8,804 nucleotides of DNA, from NCBI GenBank assembly GCA_002731395.1, contig PCBQ01000018.1:1-8804 (forward strand). Direction: 5' to 3'. Below the pieces are notes generated by a model. The model was not told where the DNA came from, did no database searches, and saw nothing but the letters and a program-made list of their open reading frames with translations. This document shows positions 1-7,265 of this stretch, one piece after another. Positions within the stretch are counted from its first letter, which is position 1. Each line of letters starts with the position of its first letter. The DNA is from Methanobacteriota archaeon (GTDB lineage Archaea; Thermoplasmatota; Poseidoniia; Poseidoniales; Poseidoniaceae). The translations under genes and the position numbers were made by a program.

Positions 1-750
1 GTCGAGCAACGCGTGATAAACCGGCCGGAAGGCATCCATGGATGAGGCATGCCGCAGGTCTTCAGGCGCCAAACCAACCGCATCCAACCGTGCGCGCGGA
101 ATGTAGCAGCGACCAAAGCGTAGATCCTCAGGGATGTCGCGCAGGATGTTGGTCATCTGGAGGGCTTTCCCAAAGCGAACGCCATCGCGCATCCACGCCT
201 CATCGTGGAGTGACATGCGTGAAGGGAACATATGATGTCGGCTCATCGCGGTCCAGAATTCACCTACGCTTCCAGCCACCCGATACGCGTAATCGTCCAG
301 GGCCTCATCGTCTTCAAGCGAGGATATCTCGTCTTGGTCGTTGGCTGGACCGAAACGCCGTAAGTCAAGCGATTGGCCTCCGATGATGATCTTGAGGCAA
401 GTGCGCATCATTTGGAGGTCTTCAGATGGAGTAGCGGACAAGGCCTCGACTGCGAGCCCGGCCTGTTCGAGCAACACGCGCTCTGCGTCCAAGGTCTGCA
501 GGGTGGCAAGATGCGACAGGTCTGGAACCTCATGTTGGCGCTTATCCGTGGTCGCGTCCCACGCATCCAAAGCATCCAGAAGCAGGTTGACTTCACCGGT
601 CTTTGAGTCAGCAATGGTGTCCGCCACGCGGGCCAAGAGGTAGAGCAAACCAACAGACCGACGCATCTTCCTTGGCAGGATTTTGAGCGTGAGGAAAAAC
701 GAGCGGGAGTTCGACTCCAACAGCGCATCACACGTCGGGTCGATCAACAC
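1..750 (-). CDS. Squalene/phytoene synthase family protein, 3' end outside the window
   Basis: This is a head-to-head prenyl synthase of the squalene/phytoene synthase family, which condenses two prenyl diphosphates (C15 to squalene or C20 to phytoene). About 250 residues are visible and the reading frame is open to the left edge. Numbered from the chosen start, SRSFFLTLKILP lies at 15-26, the first Asp-rich motif (ARVADTIAD) at 40-48, YAYRVAGSVG at 154-163, and the second Asp-rich region (NILRDIPED, then FGRCYIP) from 201. Both Mg-diphosphate-binding motifs look intact. There is no ATG before the first motif. The frame has a TGA at 766-768, so the start is probably GTG at 750, with GAGG 8 bases upstream; TTG at 747 is an alternative. 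The gene follows the zinc-ribbon gene by 15 bases, so co-transcription is likely. The YLLARVADTIAD form resembles squalene-synthase-like bacterial members, but product (C30 or C40) cannot be settled from sequence alone. Confidence 0.88.
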   Translation of the reverse strand, partial: MLIDPTCDALLESNSRSFFLTLKILPRKMRRSVGLLYLLARVADTIADSKTGEVNLLLDALDAWDATTDKRQHEVPDLSHLATLQTLDAERVLLEQAGLAVEALSATPSEDLQMMRTCLKIIIGGQSLDLRRFGPANDQDEISSLEDDEALDDYAYRVAGSVGEFWTAMSRHHMFPSRMSLHDEAWMRDGVRFGKALQMTNILRDIPEDLRFGRCYIPRARLDAVGLAPEDLRHASSMDAFRPVYHALLD

Positions 751-765
751 CGGCTCCGCCTCTGT

Positions 766-2367
766 TCAGCGACCGGGAGGACCACGGCGAGGGCTTTTCG
801 GAGGTCCGCCAGACGGACCGCCTCTGCGAGGGCCTCCGCTAGGACCACCCTTGGGAGGCCCACCGCTCGGGCCGCCTTTGGGAGGACCGCCTTTGCTCGG
901 ACCGGGGGGGCCGCCCTTCTTCGGACCGGGAGGACCGTCTTTGCTCGGGCCTGGAGGACCGCCCTTCTTCGGACCAGGAGGACCGCCTTTGCTCGGGCCT
1001 GGAGGACCGCCCTTCTTCGGACCAGGAGGACCGCCTTTGCTTGGGCCTGGAGGACCGCCCTTCTTCGGACCTGGAGGACCGCCTTTGCTCGGGCCTGGAG
1101 GCCCGCCCTTCTTCGGACCAGGAGGGCCACTGCGAGAGGGTCCGGGAGGGCCGCCCCCTCTTGGTCCAGGTGGGCCGCCTCGAACGGGAGGCGCGTCAAC
1201 TTCTGTTTCATCATCCTCCTCAAAGACAGCTCCGCAGTGTGGGCAGGTGCTGTCGTTTTCAGAGACAAGGCCGTCACAGACCTCACACGCGAACATCTCT
1301 TCTTGAGCGCCACTGACGACGTCAATCTCACCGCGCTCGCCGAGACGGCGGCGCAGCACAATGCTGACGTTCATCTCGTGCCCTTTGAGGGCAATCTCGG
1401 TTGCGATGGCGTGTTGGAAGGCTTCGGAAAGAGCGTCAGGAGCATCGAGCACACGCCCATCATCCACGTAGGTGACGGTCACGGTGACCTCTTTGCCCTC
1501 GGTCTCACAACTCGGAGTTTCGACCGCAACACCACGCTTCCGAGCGACCCTTCGGATGGCCACCTCAGCAAGCCGCTTGAGGAGAGCATCGTCGAGACCA
1601 CCTGTGTCCTGAGCTCCGATGGTGTTGGCCAATACCGCTGCCGCAGGGTTGGGTGCACCCTGGCCTTGCAACCCCCCCATGTCGGCGCCAAGGGAGGCGA
1701 GCACGTCGCCAGCAGGAGAATGGTTCATCGAAAGCCACTGACTCCGCCGCTCGTTTTTCATCGCTCGATCCTGTTCAGCCAAGTTGTTCACGATGGCATC
1801 GGTGGGAGAAGCGGCAGGATTGTGCGCGATGGTCGTGCCGCCCGCAACGAAGGGGTCAGCCCGGGGGACACCCGAACTGCCAACCCCGCTGGCCAACGAA
1901 GGACCAGCGTGCGCTTGTGGCATGTCCGTCCTGTTGAGTGGGCGGACTGGAGCGCCTGGACCTCGCGGTTGGGGTTGGAACCCTTGCTGTGGCATGCCTT
2001 GTGGTGGGAGCCCTTGCTGAGGGAGGCCTTGCTGAGGGAGGCCTTGCGGCGGTAGCCCCTGTTGGGGCAAGCCTTGCGGAGGCAGGCCTTGCTGAGGTAT
2101 GCCTTGTTGCGGCATGTGGCTGTAGCCCGGCTGCATCATGCCTTGTTGCGGCATGCCCTGTGGCGGAAGGCCTTGTTGCCCTTGAGGGGGGTAGCCTTGT
2201 GGCATGGTCTGCTGGGGGAAGCCTCCCATCGGAGCCCCTCCCATGTTGGGTTGGGCGGCCGGTGCTTGTCCAGGTACGCCGGTGGCTCCGCCGCCTTGAC
2301 GTGCGCCACATTCAGGACAAAACATGGAGTCATCCGGAATGGATTCTCCACACGCTGCGCACTGCAT
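766..2367 (-). CDS. Double zinc-ribbon protein with Pro/Gln/Gly-rich linker and basic Pro/Gly repeat tail
   Basis: Function is unknown; no named family was recognised. The 533 residues fall into clear blocks. An N-terminal zinc ribbon has CxxC pairs at Cys3/Cys6 and Cys17/Cys20. A Pro/Gln/Gly/Met-rich linker covers about 30-140 and contains nine pentapeptides of the type LPPQG/LPQQG (85-129). A less biased region covers about 170-358, with an Ala-rich helix (about 258-280) and likely beta strands (293-301, 332-341). A second ribbon has Cys361/Cys364 and Cys375/Cys378. An acidic hinge (383-391) leads to a Lys/Arg-bearing Pro/Gly tail (392-533). There is no signal peptide or membrane segment, so it is probably cytoplasmic. 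The ATG at 2367 has GAGGT 6 bases upstream. It lies 102 bp after sucD on the same strand and just before the prenyl synthase gene. The ribbons and basic tail could bind nucleic acid or protein partners, but that is inference. Confidence 0.85.
   Translation of the reverse strand: MQCAACGESIPDDSMFCPECGARQGGGATGVPGQAPAAQPNMGGAPMGGFPQQTMPQGYPPQGQQGLPPQGMPQQGMMQPGYSHMPQQGIPQQGLPPQGLPQQGLPPQGLPQQGLPQQGLPPQGMPQQGFQPQPRGPGAPVRPLNRTDMPQAHAGPSLASGVGSSGVPRADPFVAGGTTIAHNPAASPTDAIVNNLAEQDRAMKNERRSQWLSMNHSPAGDVLASLGADMGGLQGQGAPNPAAAVLANTIGAQDTGGLDDALLKRLAEVAIRRVARKRGVAVETPSCETEGKEVTVTVTYVDDGRVLDAPDALSEAFQHAIATEIALKGHEMNVSIVLRRRLGERGEIDVVSGAQEEMFACEVCDGLVSENDSTCPHCGAVFEEDDETEVDAPPVRGGPPGPRGGGPPGPSRSGPPGPKKGGPPGPSKGGPPGPKKGGPPGPSKGGPPGPKKGGPPGPSKGGPPGPKKGGPPGPSKDGPPGPKKGGPPGPSKGGPPKGGPSGGPPKGGPSGGPRRGGPSGGPPKSPRRGPPGR
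892..1131. repeat. Coding tandem repeat, 5 x 48 bp (10 x 24 bp), encoding alternating GGPPGPKK/GGPPGPSK
   Basis: Ten in-register 24-bp units encode residues 413-492 of the zinc-ribbon protein. Octapeptides ending in KK and SK alternate strictly, making a 48-bp higher-order unit repeated five times. Two units have a changed first residue (Ser413, Asp477), and there are scattered synonymous changes. Looser Pro/Gly-rich sequence flanks the array on both sides (392-412 and 493-533). The near-identity at DNA level suggests recent expansion, and the copy number may vary among strains. Confidence 0.9.
1981..2115. repeat. Coding tandem repeat, nine 15-bp units encoding (M/I/L)P(P/Q)QG
   Basis: Nine consecutive pentapeptides cover residues 85-129 of the zinc-ribbon protein, mostly LPPQG and LPQQG with Met or Ile variants at the first position. 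Looser PQG-type sequence continues toward the N-terminus (about 51-80). Such Pro/Gln/Gly tracts are expected to be disordered. Confidence 0.85.
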
Positions 2368-2469
2368 GGTGCAACCTCAGTTCTGCTCCACCGACCCGCT
2401 TCCTAAAGGCTTCCTCCACTCTGTTGGGAAACAAGGCCACATACGGCCTCGAGTGAACCAAGCGGAATC
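2368..2469 (-). other. Intergenic spacer between sucD and the zinc-ribbon gene
   Basis: This 102-bp gap is the only sizeable spacer in the minus-strand block. It holds the Shine-Dalgarno-like GAGGT for the downstream ATG. I see no convincing TATA box, inverted repeat or poly-T terminator. A separate promoter for the zinc-ribbon gene is possible but not shown. Confidence 0.4.
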
Positions 2470-3396
2470 TCAGTCCCTCAGCCCTGCATTCTGGAGCGCC
2501 TTGAGCAGCACCTGACCGATCTCAGAGGGGTCGTTGGCGCAGGCGATTCCCGCAGCTCTGAATGCCGCGAACTTCTCTTCTGCCGTGCCTTTCCCGCCTG
2601 ATATGATGGCGCCAGCGTGGCCCATGCGCTTTCCTGGAGGGGCGGTGGACCCTGCAACAAACCCGACAATCGGTTTTGAAATGTGCTCGGCCGCGAAGGC
2701 CGCAGCCTCCTGTTCGGCATTCCCGCCAATCTCTCCGATCATCACGATGGCTTCGGTTTGAGGGTCGGCTTCAAACGCGGCCAAGCAATCAATGAATCCA
2801 GTGCCGTTGACAGGGTCTCCACCGATGCCGACGCAGGTGGATTGCCCTTCTCCAATGCTCATGGTTTGGGCCACCGCCTCGTAGGTCAGGGTCCCTGACT
2901 TTGACACAATGCCGATGCGTCCTTTGGCGTGGATGTGTCCCGGCATAATGCCAATCTTCGCTCCGCCTTGTTCGCCCGGCGTGATGATACCTGGACAGTT
3001 TGGCCCAATGAGCCGAACGCCGGGGCGTTGCTCGACGTAAGCCGCAGCCCTCACCATGTCGAGGATGGGAATACCTTCGGTGATGCACACGATGACGCCC
3101 TCGCCCTTGAGCGCGTCAAAGGCTTCCGCAGCCTCCATGATGGCTTCTCCTGCGAAAGGAGGAGGGACATAGATGACCGTGGCGTCAGCGTCGGAGGCTT
3201 CGATGGCGTCGCGAACGGAGTTCCAAACAGGGAAGTCTCGGCCTTGAAGTTCGACGGTTTGACCACCTTTGCCTGGCGTGCACCCGCCGACGATGGAGGT
3301 CCCGTACTCGACCATCTTGTCCGCATGGAACCGGCCTTGGCGTCCAGTGATGCCCTGAACGATGACCTTCGCGTCTTCGGGAATCCAGATGGCCAT
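2470..3396 (-). CDS. sucD: Succinyl-CoA ligase (ADP/GDP-forming), alpha subunit
   Basis: The alpha subunit of succinyl-CoA synthetase forms the phosphohistidine intermediate and binds CoA, making succinate and ATP or GTP from succinyl-CoA in the TCA cycle. The 308 residues include an N-terminal CoA-binding Rossmann part with [12 protein letters not shown] (about 13-24) and GGCTPGKGG (37-45), then [12 protein letters not shown] (131-142), [12 protein letters not shown] (162-173), and the active-site His260 in [18 protein letters not shown]. Length is slightly above the usual ~290. ATG at 3396 overlaps the sucC stop by one base (TGATG). A GTG one codon earlier is also open, but the ATG sits 7 bases after a strong GGAGGTG and gives the usual N-terminus. 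The overlap implies translational coupling with sucC. Confidence 0.97.
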   Translation of the reverse strand: MAIWIPEDAKVIVQGITGRQGRFHADKMVEYGTSIVGGCTPGKGGQTVELQGRDFPVWNSVRDAIEASDADATVIYVPPPFAGEAIMEAAEAFDALKGEGVIVCITEGIPILDMVRAAAYVEQRPGVRLIGPNCPGIITPGEQGGAKIGIMPGHIHAKGRIGIVSKSGTLTYEAVAQTMSIGEGQSTCVGIGGDPVNGTGFIDCLAAFEADPQTEAIVMIGEIGGNAEQEAAAFAAEHISKPIVGFVAGSTAPPGKRMGHAGAIISGGKGTAEEKFAAFRAAGIACANDPSEIGQVLLKALQNAGLRD

Positions 3397-4610
3397 CACG
3401 CATCACCTCCACCGATGAGGGCGACGATGCGTTCAGCGCCTTCAGCCAAATCGTCCGCAGGGTGAATGTTTAGGGTTGAGGCCGAGAGGATGGCCTTGCC
3501 TTCGTCAACGTTGGTCCCCGCCAAGCGTACCACGAGAGGCACCTCCAATCCGAGGTTTTCGACCGCGGCGATGACGCCGCGGGCGATGATGTCGCAGCGC
3601 ATGATGCCGCCAAAGATGTTCACGAGGATGCCCTTGACGTTCGGATCTTCGAGGATGATGCTGAACGCTGTGCTCACTTGCTCTTCGTTGGCGCCGCCCC
3701 CAACATCGAGGAAATTCGCTGGCTCGCCACCTTTGAGTTTGATGACGTCCATGGTGGCCATGGCAAGCCCGGCTCCGTTGACCAAGCAACCGATGTTTCC
3801 GTCCAACTTGACGTAGGACAGCCCGGCTTCCGCCGCACGGATTTCGGTTTCTTCTTCTTCAGAGAGATCACGCAAGTCCTCCCAGGAGGCCGCGTGTCTG
3901 AAGCTTGCGTTCTCATCGAAACTGACCTTGGCGTCCAAGGCGACAATTCCCTCGTCTTCGGTTCGCACGAGCGGGTTGATCTCAACCATAGCACAATCGT
4001 TCTCAACGAAACAGGTGTACAACGAGGCAAGGGTACGTCGAAACGCTTTCGCACCAGCCCCAGAAAGGCCCAGAGCATCGGCGAGATCGCGCGATTGGAA
4101 TCCGAGCAAACCCACACTTGGGTCAACGTGAATTTTGTGGATGAGTTCCGGCGTTGCTTCAGCGACTTCTTCGATGTCCATCCCACCTTCTGTGGACGCC
4201 ATAATGAGCACAGATTTGGCCTCACGGTCGACGAGAAGGGCGAGGTAGTATTCGTGAGCAATCGCGCATCCGGATTCGACGTATAGGTTTCGAACCAACT
4301 TGCCCTCGGGCCCGGTTTGGATGGTGACCAACACGTTACCAAGGATGTTTGAGGCGAACGTGCCCACCTCCTCCCGAGAGAACGCGATTTTCACCCCGCC
4401 TTCCATGACGAGGTCGCCCGTCTCGGGGGCGTACAAATTGCCCTTCCCACGACCACCAGCGTGGATTTGACTCTTCACGGCGACCACCTTCGAACCGAGG
4501 CGGTCATACGCAGCCAGCGCCTCATCCGGTGACGTGCAGTGGACGCCCTCCAGCACCGGTACGCCGTAGCGTTTGAACATGGCTTTGCCTTGGTATTCGT
4601 GGATGTTCAT
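3396..4610 (-). CDS. sucC: Succinyl-CoA ligase (ADP/GDP-forming), beta subunit
   Basis: The beta subunit of succinyl-CoA synthetase carries the ATP-grasp nucleotide site and the succinate-binding part, and pairs with SucD. The 404 residues match the family well (usual length ~390). They include [19 protein letters not shown] at the N-terminus, [12 protein letters not shown] (46-57) of the ATP-grasp fold, MVEINPLV (208-215), [19 protein letters not shown] (270-288), FLDVGGGA (300-307), [13 protein letters not shown] (331-343) and [13 protein letters not shown] (360-372). ATG at 4610 is preceded by GGGAG at 4 bases and gives the canonical N-terminus. It is the first gene of the minus-strand block and faces the nucleotidyltransferase gene across a short divergent gap. 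Specificity for ATP or GTP cannot be read from the sequence. Confidence 0.97.
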   Translation of the reverse strand: MNIHEYQGKAMFKRYGVPVLEGVHCTSPDEALAAYDRLGSKVVAVKSQIHAGGRGKGNLYAPETGDLVMEGGVKIAFSREEVGTFASNILGNVLVTIQTGPEGKLVRNLYVESGCAIAHEYYLALLVDREAKSVLIMASTEGGMDIEEVAEATPELIHKIHVDPSVGLLGFQSRDLADALGLSGAGAKAFRRTLASLYTCFVENDCAMVEINPLVRTEDEGIVALDAKVSFDENASFRHAASWEDLRDLSEEEETEIRAAEAGLSYVKLDGNIGCLVNGAGLAMATMDVIKLKGGEPANFLDVGGGANEEQVSTAFSIILEDPNVKGILVNIFGGIMRCDIIARGVIAAVENLGLEVPLVVRLAGTNVDEGKAILSASTLNIHPADDLAEGAERIVALIGGGDA

Positions 4611-4710
4611 GATGCTCCCGACACGGGGTCAAGGTGGACCGTCCTTCAACACTCCGCCTGAGGATTCAATCGGTGGAGAAGCGTTTCAAGGTGAACGGCT
4701 ACGGGGCTTT
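4611..4710. promoter_or_regulatory. Divergent intergenic region between sucC and the nucleotidyltransferase gene
   Basis: About 100 bp separates the outward-reading starts of sucC (4610) and the nucleotidyltransferase (4711), so promoters for both directions should lie here. The sucC side contains GGGAG close to the start. I could not identify a clear archaeal TATA box or BRE on either strand; the region is not notably AT-rich. The call rests on gene orientation only. Confidence 0.45.
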
Positions 4711-5706
4711 GTGCAAGCCGTGGTCTTGGCAGGTGGGATCGGGTCACGCCTCCGACCTTGGACGGACACCGTCCCGAAGCCGTTGTTGCCCATGCTTGAC
4801 CGGACGCTCCTCGAGCAGGTCGTGTGGGGCATGCCAACCGGCATGGTCGATGAAATCGTGGTGGCAGGAGGTTATCGCGTTCAACAAATCAAGGAACATT
4901 TCGCGGCACGGGAACAAGGCATAGGCGTCACCATTGTCGAGGAAACCGAACCGCTCGGGACTGGAGGGGCTCTCGGCAACTGCAGGGACGTCGTATCCGG
5001 GCGTTTCGCCTGCTTCAACGGCGATGTCATCACCTCCCTTCGCATGGACGACCTGATTGATCGGCATGCCCTCAACGGTGGCGTAGGTACCCTCGCGCTT
5101 TGGGAGGTCGAGGACCCGACACGCTTTGGCATCGTCGGCTTGGACGAGCATCAGCGCGTGACTGCGTTCAAAGAAAAGCCGGAGCCAGCGGAGGTCTTTT
5201 CGAACCTCATCAACGCGGGGTCTTACCTGCTTGAGGAAGAGGTCTTCGACGTCATGCCGAAAGGCCGGCATTCACTGGAACGTGACGTGTTTCCGTTGTT
5301 GGCAAGGCGAGGTGACCTCAACGGCGTCCCGTTTCAGGGTTACTTCATCGATGCCGGCACACCATCTTCCTGGAGCGACGGTGTGGAGGCGTGCATCGAA
5401 CATGGGCGATTCACCGGCGGACGAGTGATTGACGGCTCATGGTGTGCTGAATCTCAGGCGCCGTCTGGGGTGCGTCATCACGCCTCGATGTTTGGTCAAG
5501 GTGTGAAAGCGAAGGGCGCTACTGTGGAGCGATCTACCCTGCTCGACGGCGTCACCGTAGGCAAAGGCACCATCCTCAACGATGTCTTGGCCGGACAAGG
5601 CGCCGTCATCGGAGAGGGATGTGTCCTGCGTGATGTGGTGCTCGGCCCCGGAGCCGTGGTCGAGGACGGCGAACGCCTCACAGGTGAGCGACGGGCTTCC
5701 GTGTGA
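4711..5706 (+). CDS. Sugar-1-phosphate nucleotidyltransferase with C-terminal hexapeptide repeats
   Basis: This enzyme transfers a nucleoside monophosphate from an NTP to a sugar 1-phosphate, making an NDP-sugar for glycan, glycolipid or S-layer sugar synthesis. Numbered from GTG 4711 (331 aa), it shows LAGGIGSRLRPWT (6-18), KPLLP (23-27), LGTGGAL (82-88), NGDV (103-106), FKEKP (153-157), NAGSYL (168-173) and YFIDAGTP (211-218), the full nucleotidyltransferase set. Residues about 255-320 hold hexapeptide-type repeats, probably a left-handed beta helix. The frame stays open upstream to 4573, but those starts overlap sucC or add about 33 unfamiliar residues; GTG 4711 puts the signature motif at the N-terminus, as in the family. 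Mannose-1-phosphate guanylyltransferase and glucose-1-phosphate thymidylyl/uridylyltransferase are both possible; the sugar and nucleotide are not resolved. The isomerase gene follows 39 bp later. Confidence 0.92.
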   Translation: MQAVVLAGGIGSRLRPWTDTVPKPLLPMLDRTLLEQVVWGMPTGMVDEIVVAGGYRVQQIKEHFAAREQGIGVTIVEETEPLGTGGALGNCRDVVSGRFACFNGDVITSLRMDDLIDRHALNGGVGTLALWEVEDPTRFGIVGLDEHQRVTAFKEKPEPAEVFSNLINAGSYLLEEEVFDVMPKGRHSLERDVFPLLARRGDLNGVPFQGYFIDAGTPSSWSDGVEACIEHGRFTGGRVIDGSWCAESQAPSGVRHHASMFGQGVKAKGATVERSTLLDGVTVGKGTILNDVLAGQGAVIGEGCVLRDVVLGPGAVVEDGERLTGERRASV

Positions 5707-5745
5707 GGGCGAAGCGGCTAAGCCTCGAGACCGCTTGGTCGGCCC

Positions 5746-6420
5746 ATGAGCGAGCCATTGGTCGTCGTGAACTGCAAAACCTACGCGTCTGCCTCAGGCC
5801 TTGCATCGACGGCGCTGGTCGATGCACTGGCCAAGGTGAACAGCGACGGCGTTCGGCTCGTGTTGGCCGTCTCAGCCTTCGACCTGCACGCACTGGCGAC
5901 AGCGCATCCTCGCCTCGAATTCTGGGCCCAACACCTCGACCCTGTTGGTCAAGGCTCCTACACCGGCTGGCTTGAACCAGAAACGGCCATGGAACGTGGA
6001 GCATCCGGGACGCTGATCAACCATGCCGAACACAAAGTCGACCTCGACCACGTGGAGCGTTTGTTGGGTCAACTCGACGGGCGCATCCAGACCTGTGCCT
6101 GTGCGGCGGATGAGGCGGAAGCGAAGGCCTTGGCAGGGTTGGCGCCTGCGATGATCGCCGTGGAGCCTCCTGAGTTGATTGGCGGTGACGTCTCGGTCAC
6201 CAGCGCAGACCCAGGCATCGTTCAGGACACGGTCCGTCTGGTCAAAGACATCAACGCCGACATCATGGTGCTCTGCGGCGCTGGCGTGAAAACCGGCGAG
6301 GACGTCAATGCAGCCCTGAGGTTGGGTGCCGAAGGGGTGCTGCTTGCAAGCGGCGTGACCAAGGCCTCAGATCCGGCCGCTGTACTTCAGGACCTTGTGG
6401 ACGGAGCCCGTGGTGCGTGA
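5746..6420 (+). CDS. tpiA: Triosephosphate isomerase, archaeal type
   Basis: The enzyme interconverts dihydroxyacetone phosphate and glyceraldehyde 3-phosphate in glycolysis and gluconeogenesis. At 224 aa it has the short archaeal form, compared with ~250 in bacteria and eukaryotes. Visible residues are Asn9 and Lys11 in VVVNCKTY, QHLDPVGQGSYTG (62-74), catalytic His93 in GTLINHAEHK, catalytic Glu140 in IAVEPPELIG, the phosphate loop CGAGVKTGEDV (177-187), and GVLLASGVTKA (197-207). ATG at 5746 gives the expected N-terminus, although no strong Shine-Dalgarno is seen. It probably shares a transcript with the nucleotidyltransferase 39 bp upstream. Its last 34 bp overlap the convergent 3' end of the iron-sulfur nuclease-like gene. 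This is the best single indicator that the window is archaeal. Confidence 0.96.
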   Translation: MSEPLVVVNCKTYASASGLASTALVDALAKVNSDGVRLVLAVSAFDLHALATAHPRLEFWAQHLDPVGQGSYTGWLEPETAMERGASGTLINHAEHKVDLDHVERLLGQLDGRIQTCACAADEAEAKALAGLAPAMIAVEPPELIGGDVSVTSADPGIVQDTVRLVKDINADIMVLCGAGVKTGEDVNAALRLGAEGVLLASGVTKASDPAAVLQDLVDGARGA

Positions 6421-7226
6421 ATTTCACCAGCATCGTTGGCCCCCATGGGGCAACCCTCAGCAAAAGGACAACTTCTGCAGTGCACGCGTGACGTGGCAAG
6501 CGGCAACGACGCCAGACCGTGGCGCTGCCAGCGACGTTGAAGTCCGGCGATGGCCCTCCGGTCGTGGGCGATCAGCGCCTCGGAAGCAGCCTCGAGCTCA
6601 GGCGTGACCAAGACCACGTGATGCAACCATGAAGCGGAGACCCACCGAATCACCGTCACGGTCCTGTCCACTGGTTCTGAGCTGGTATGCAGCGTCCAAC
6701 GTCGACTGACGGCGGCTTCGAGATCGTCAACGGGGGCGTTATGTCGGCCCCGTCGCAAAAGCACCACCCTCGAGCGCCGCCCTCCGATAACGGCCTGTGG
6801 GGCAGCCCACAGTGGACCATATCCCAAGTCAACATAATGCAGCGGTGAGGGGACCTGACACCTTCCCCCGAGTGGAAAATGATGCTGCATCCATGGATGG
6901 CGCAAAAGCAGGCAAATCTTGAGCACCTCACGCCGTGCTCTTCGACGACGAGCGACAGCATCCAAGTTCAGCGTGTCACCTGCTGCCTCCATCCGACGCT
7001 CAAGCACCACGCGATGCAAGCGTTTCGACCATGCATGGCCTTCTGAACGGTCCTCAAACAGGTCCCTCCGCACGCCGTCAATCAAGCGTTTCATTCGAAG
7101 ACGTGGGGTGGGGGCTGGTTGTTGGCTGGAGATGCCGGAGCACCCTGGGTAGGTCAACACGAATCGACGTGCACACGTTTCGAGCAACCAACGGCGGCTT
7201 CTGCTCCAACCAATTTTCGAGGTCAT
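6387..7226 (-). CDS. Cas4/RecB-like iron-sulfur PD-(D/E)XK family protein, probably catalytically inactive
   Basis: The 279 residues show the outline of an iron-sulfur PD-(D/E)XK protein, as in Cas4, AddB and Dna2. WSRSRRWLLETCARRFVLTY (7-26) contains Cys18 in the usual C-[PA]-R-[RK]-[FY] setting, and the C-terminus has Cys250-x2-Cys253-x5-Cys259. This single early Cys plus a CxxCx5C cluster is the family's 4Fe-4S pattern. The middle has a plausible Asp133 (YVDLG), but the strand where (D/E)xK is expected reads VVLLRRG (154-160), lacking both the acidic residue and the lysine; the protein is rich in Arg. DNA binding without cleavage is therefore an inference. The start is firm: a TAA lies in frame at 7245-7247, only six codons upstream. 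AAGG sits 7 bases before ATG. It follows the membrane protein gene by 39 bp and overlaps tpiA tail to tail. It is not part of a CRISPR locus here. Confidence 0.72.
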   Translation of the reverse strand: MTSKIGWSRSRRWLLETCARRFVLTYPGCSGISSQQPAPTPRLRMKRLIDGVRRDLFEDRSEGHAWSKRLHRVVLERRMEAAGDTLNLDAVARRRRARREVLKICLLLRHPWMQHHFPLGGRCQVPSPLHYVDLGYGPLWAAPQAVIGGRRSRVVLLRRGRHNAPVDDLEAAVSRRWTLHTSSEPVDRTVTVIRWVSASWLHHVVLVTPELEAASEALIAHDRRAIAGLQRRWQRHGLASLPLATSRVHCRSCPFAEGCPMGANDAGEIHAPRAPSTRS

Positions 7227-7265
7227 GCCATGCCTTGCTACGGTTTACCCGCATCAAGGTCATGC

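Noticed and set aside
892..1131. Possible CRISPR array from regularly spaced repeats
   Set aside because: The units are head-to-tail with no unique spacers, are a multiple of three long, and stay in frame within a protein gene.
892..1131. Collagen-like Gly-X-Y domain
   Set aside because: GPPGPK fits two triplets, but the 8-residue period breaks the three-residue register in every unit, so a continuous triple helix is not expected.
683..1306. Plus-strand ORF rich in GGPPLLGPGGPPFFGP repeats
   Set aside because: It is the antisense shadow of the minus-strand Pro/Gly tail. GGN and CCN codons read as each other on the opposite strand, so a Gly/Pro-rich tract produces a Gly/Pro-rich antisense frame. 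The ORF also runs into the prenyl synthase and into the second zinc ribbon.
1237..2055. Long plus-strand ORF opposite the zinc-ribbon gene
   Set aside because: It has no recognisable motif, lies wholly antisense to a gene with clear zinc ribbons, and its content follows the complement of that gene's biased composition.
3678..4286. Plus-strand ORF opposite sucC
   Set aside because: The minus strand encodes a complete sucC with all family motifs, and the plus-strand product has none.
4573..4710. Longer N-terminus for the nucleotidyltransferase
   Set aside because: Starts at 4573-4609 lie within or at the sucC start, and the ATG at 4612 would add about 33 residues with no family counterpart and consume the whole divergent gap. 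GTG 4711 puts the signature motif at the usual place.
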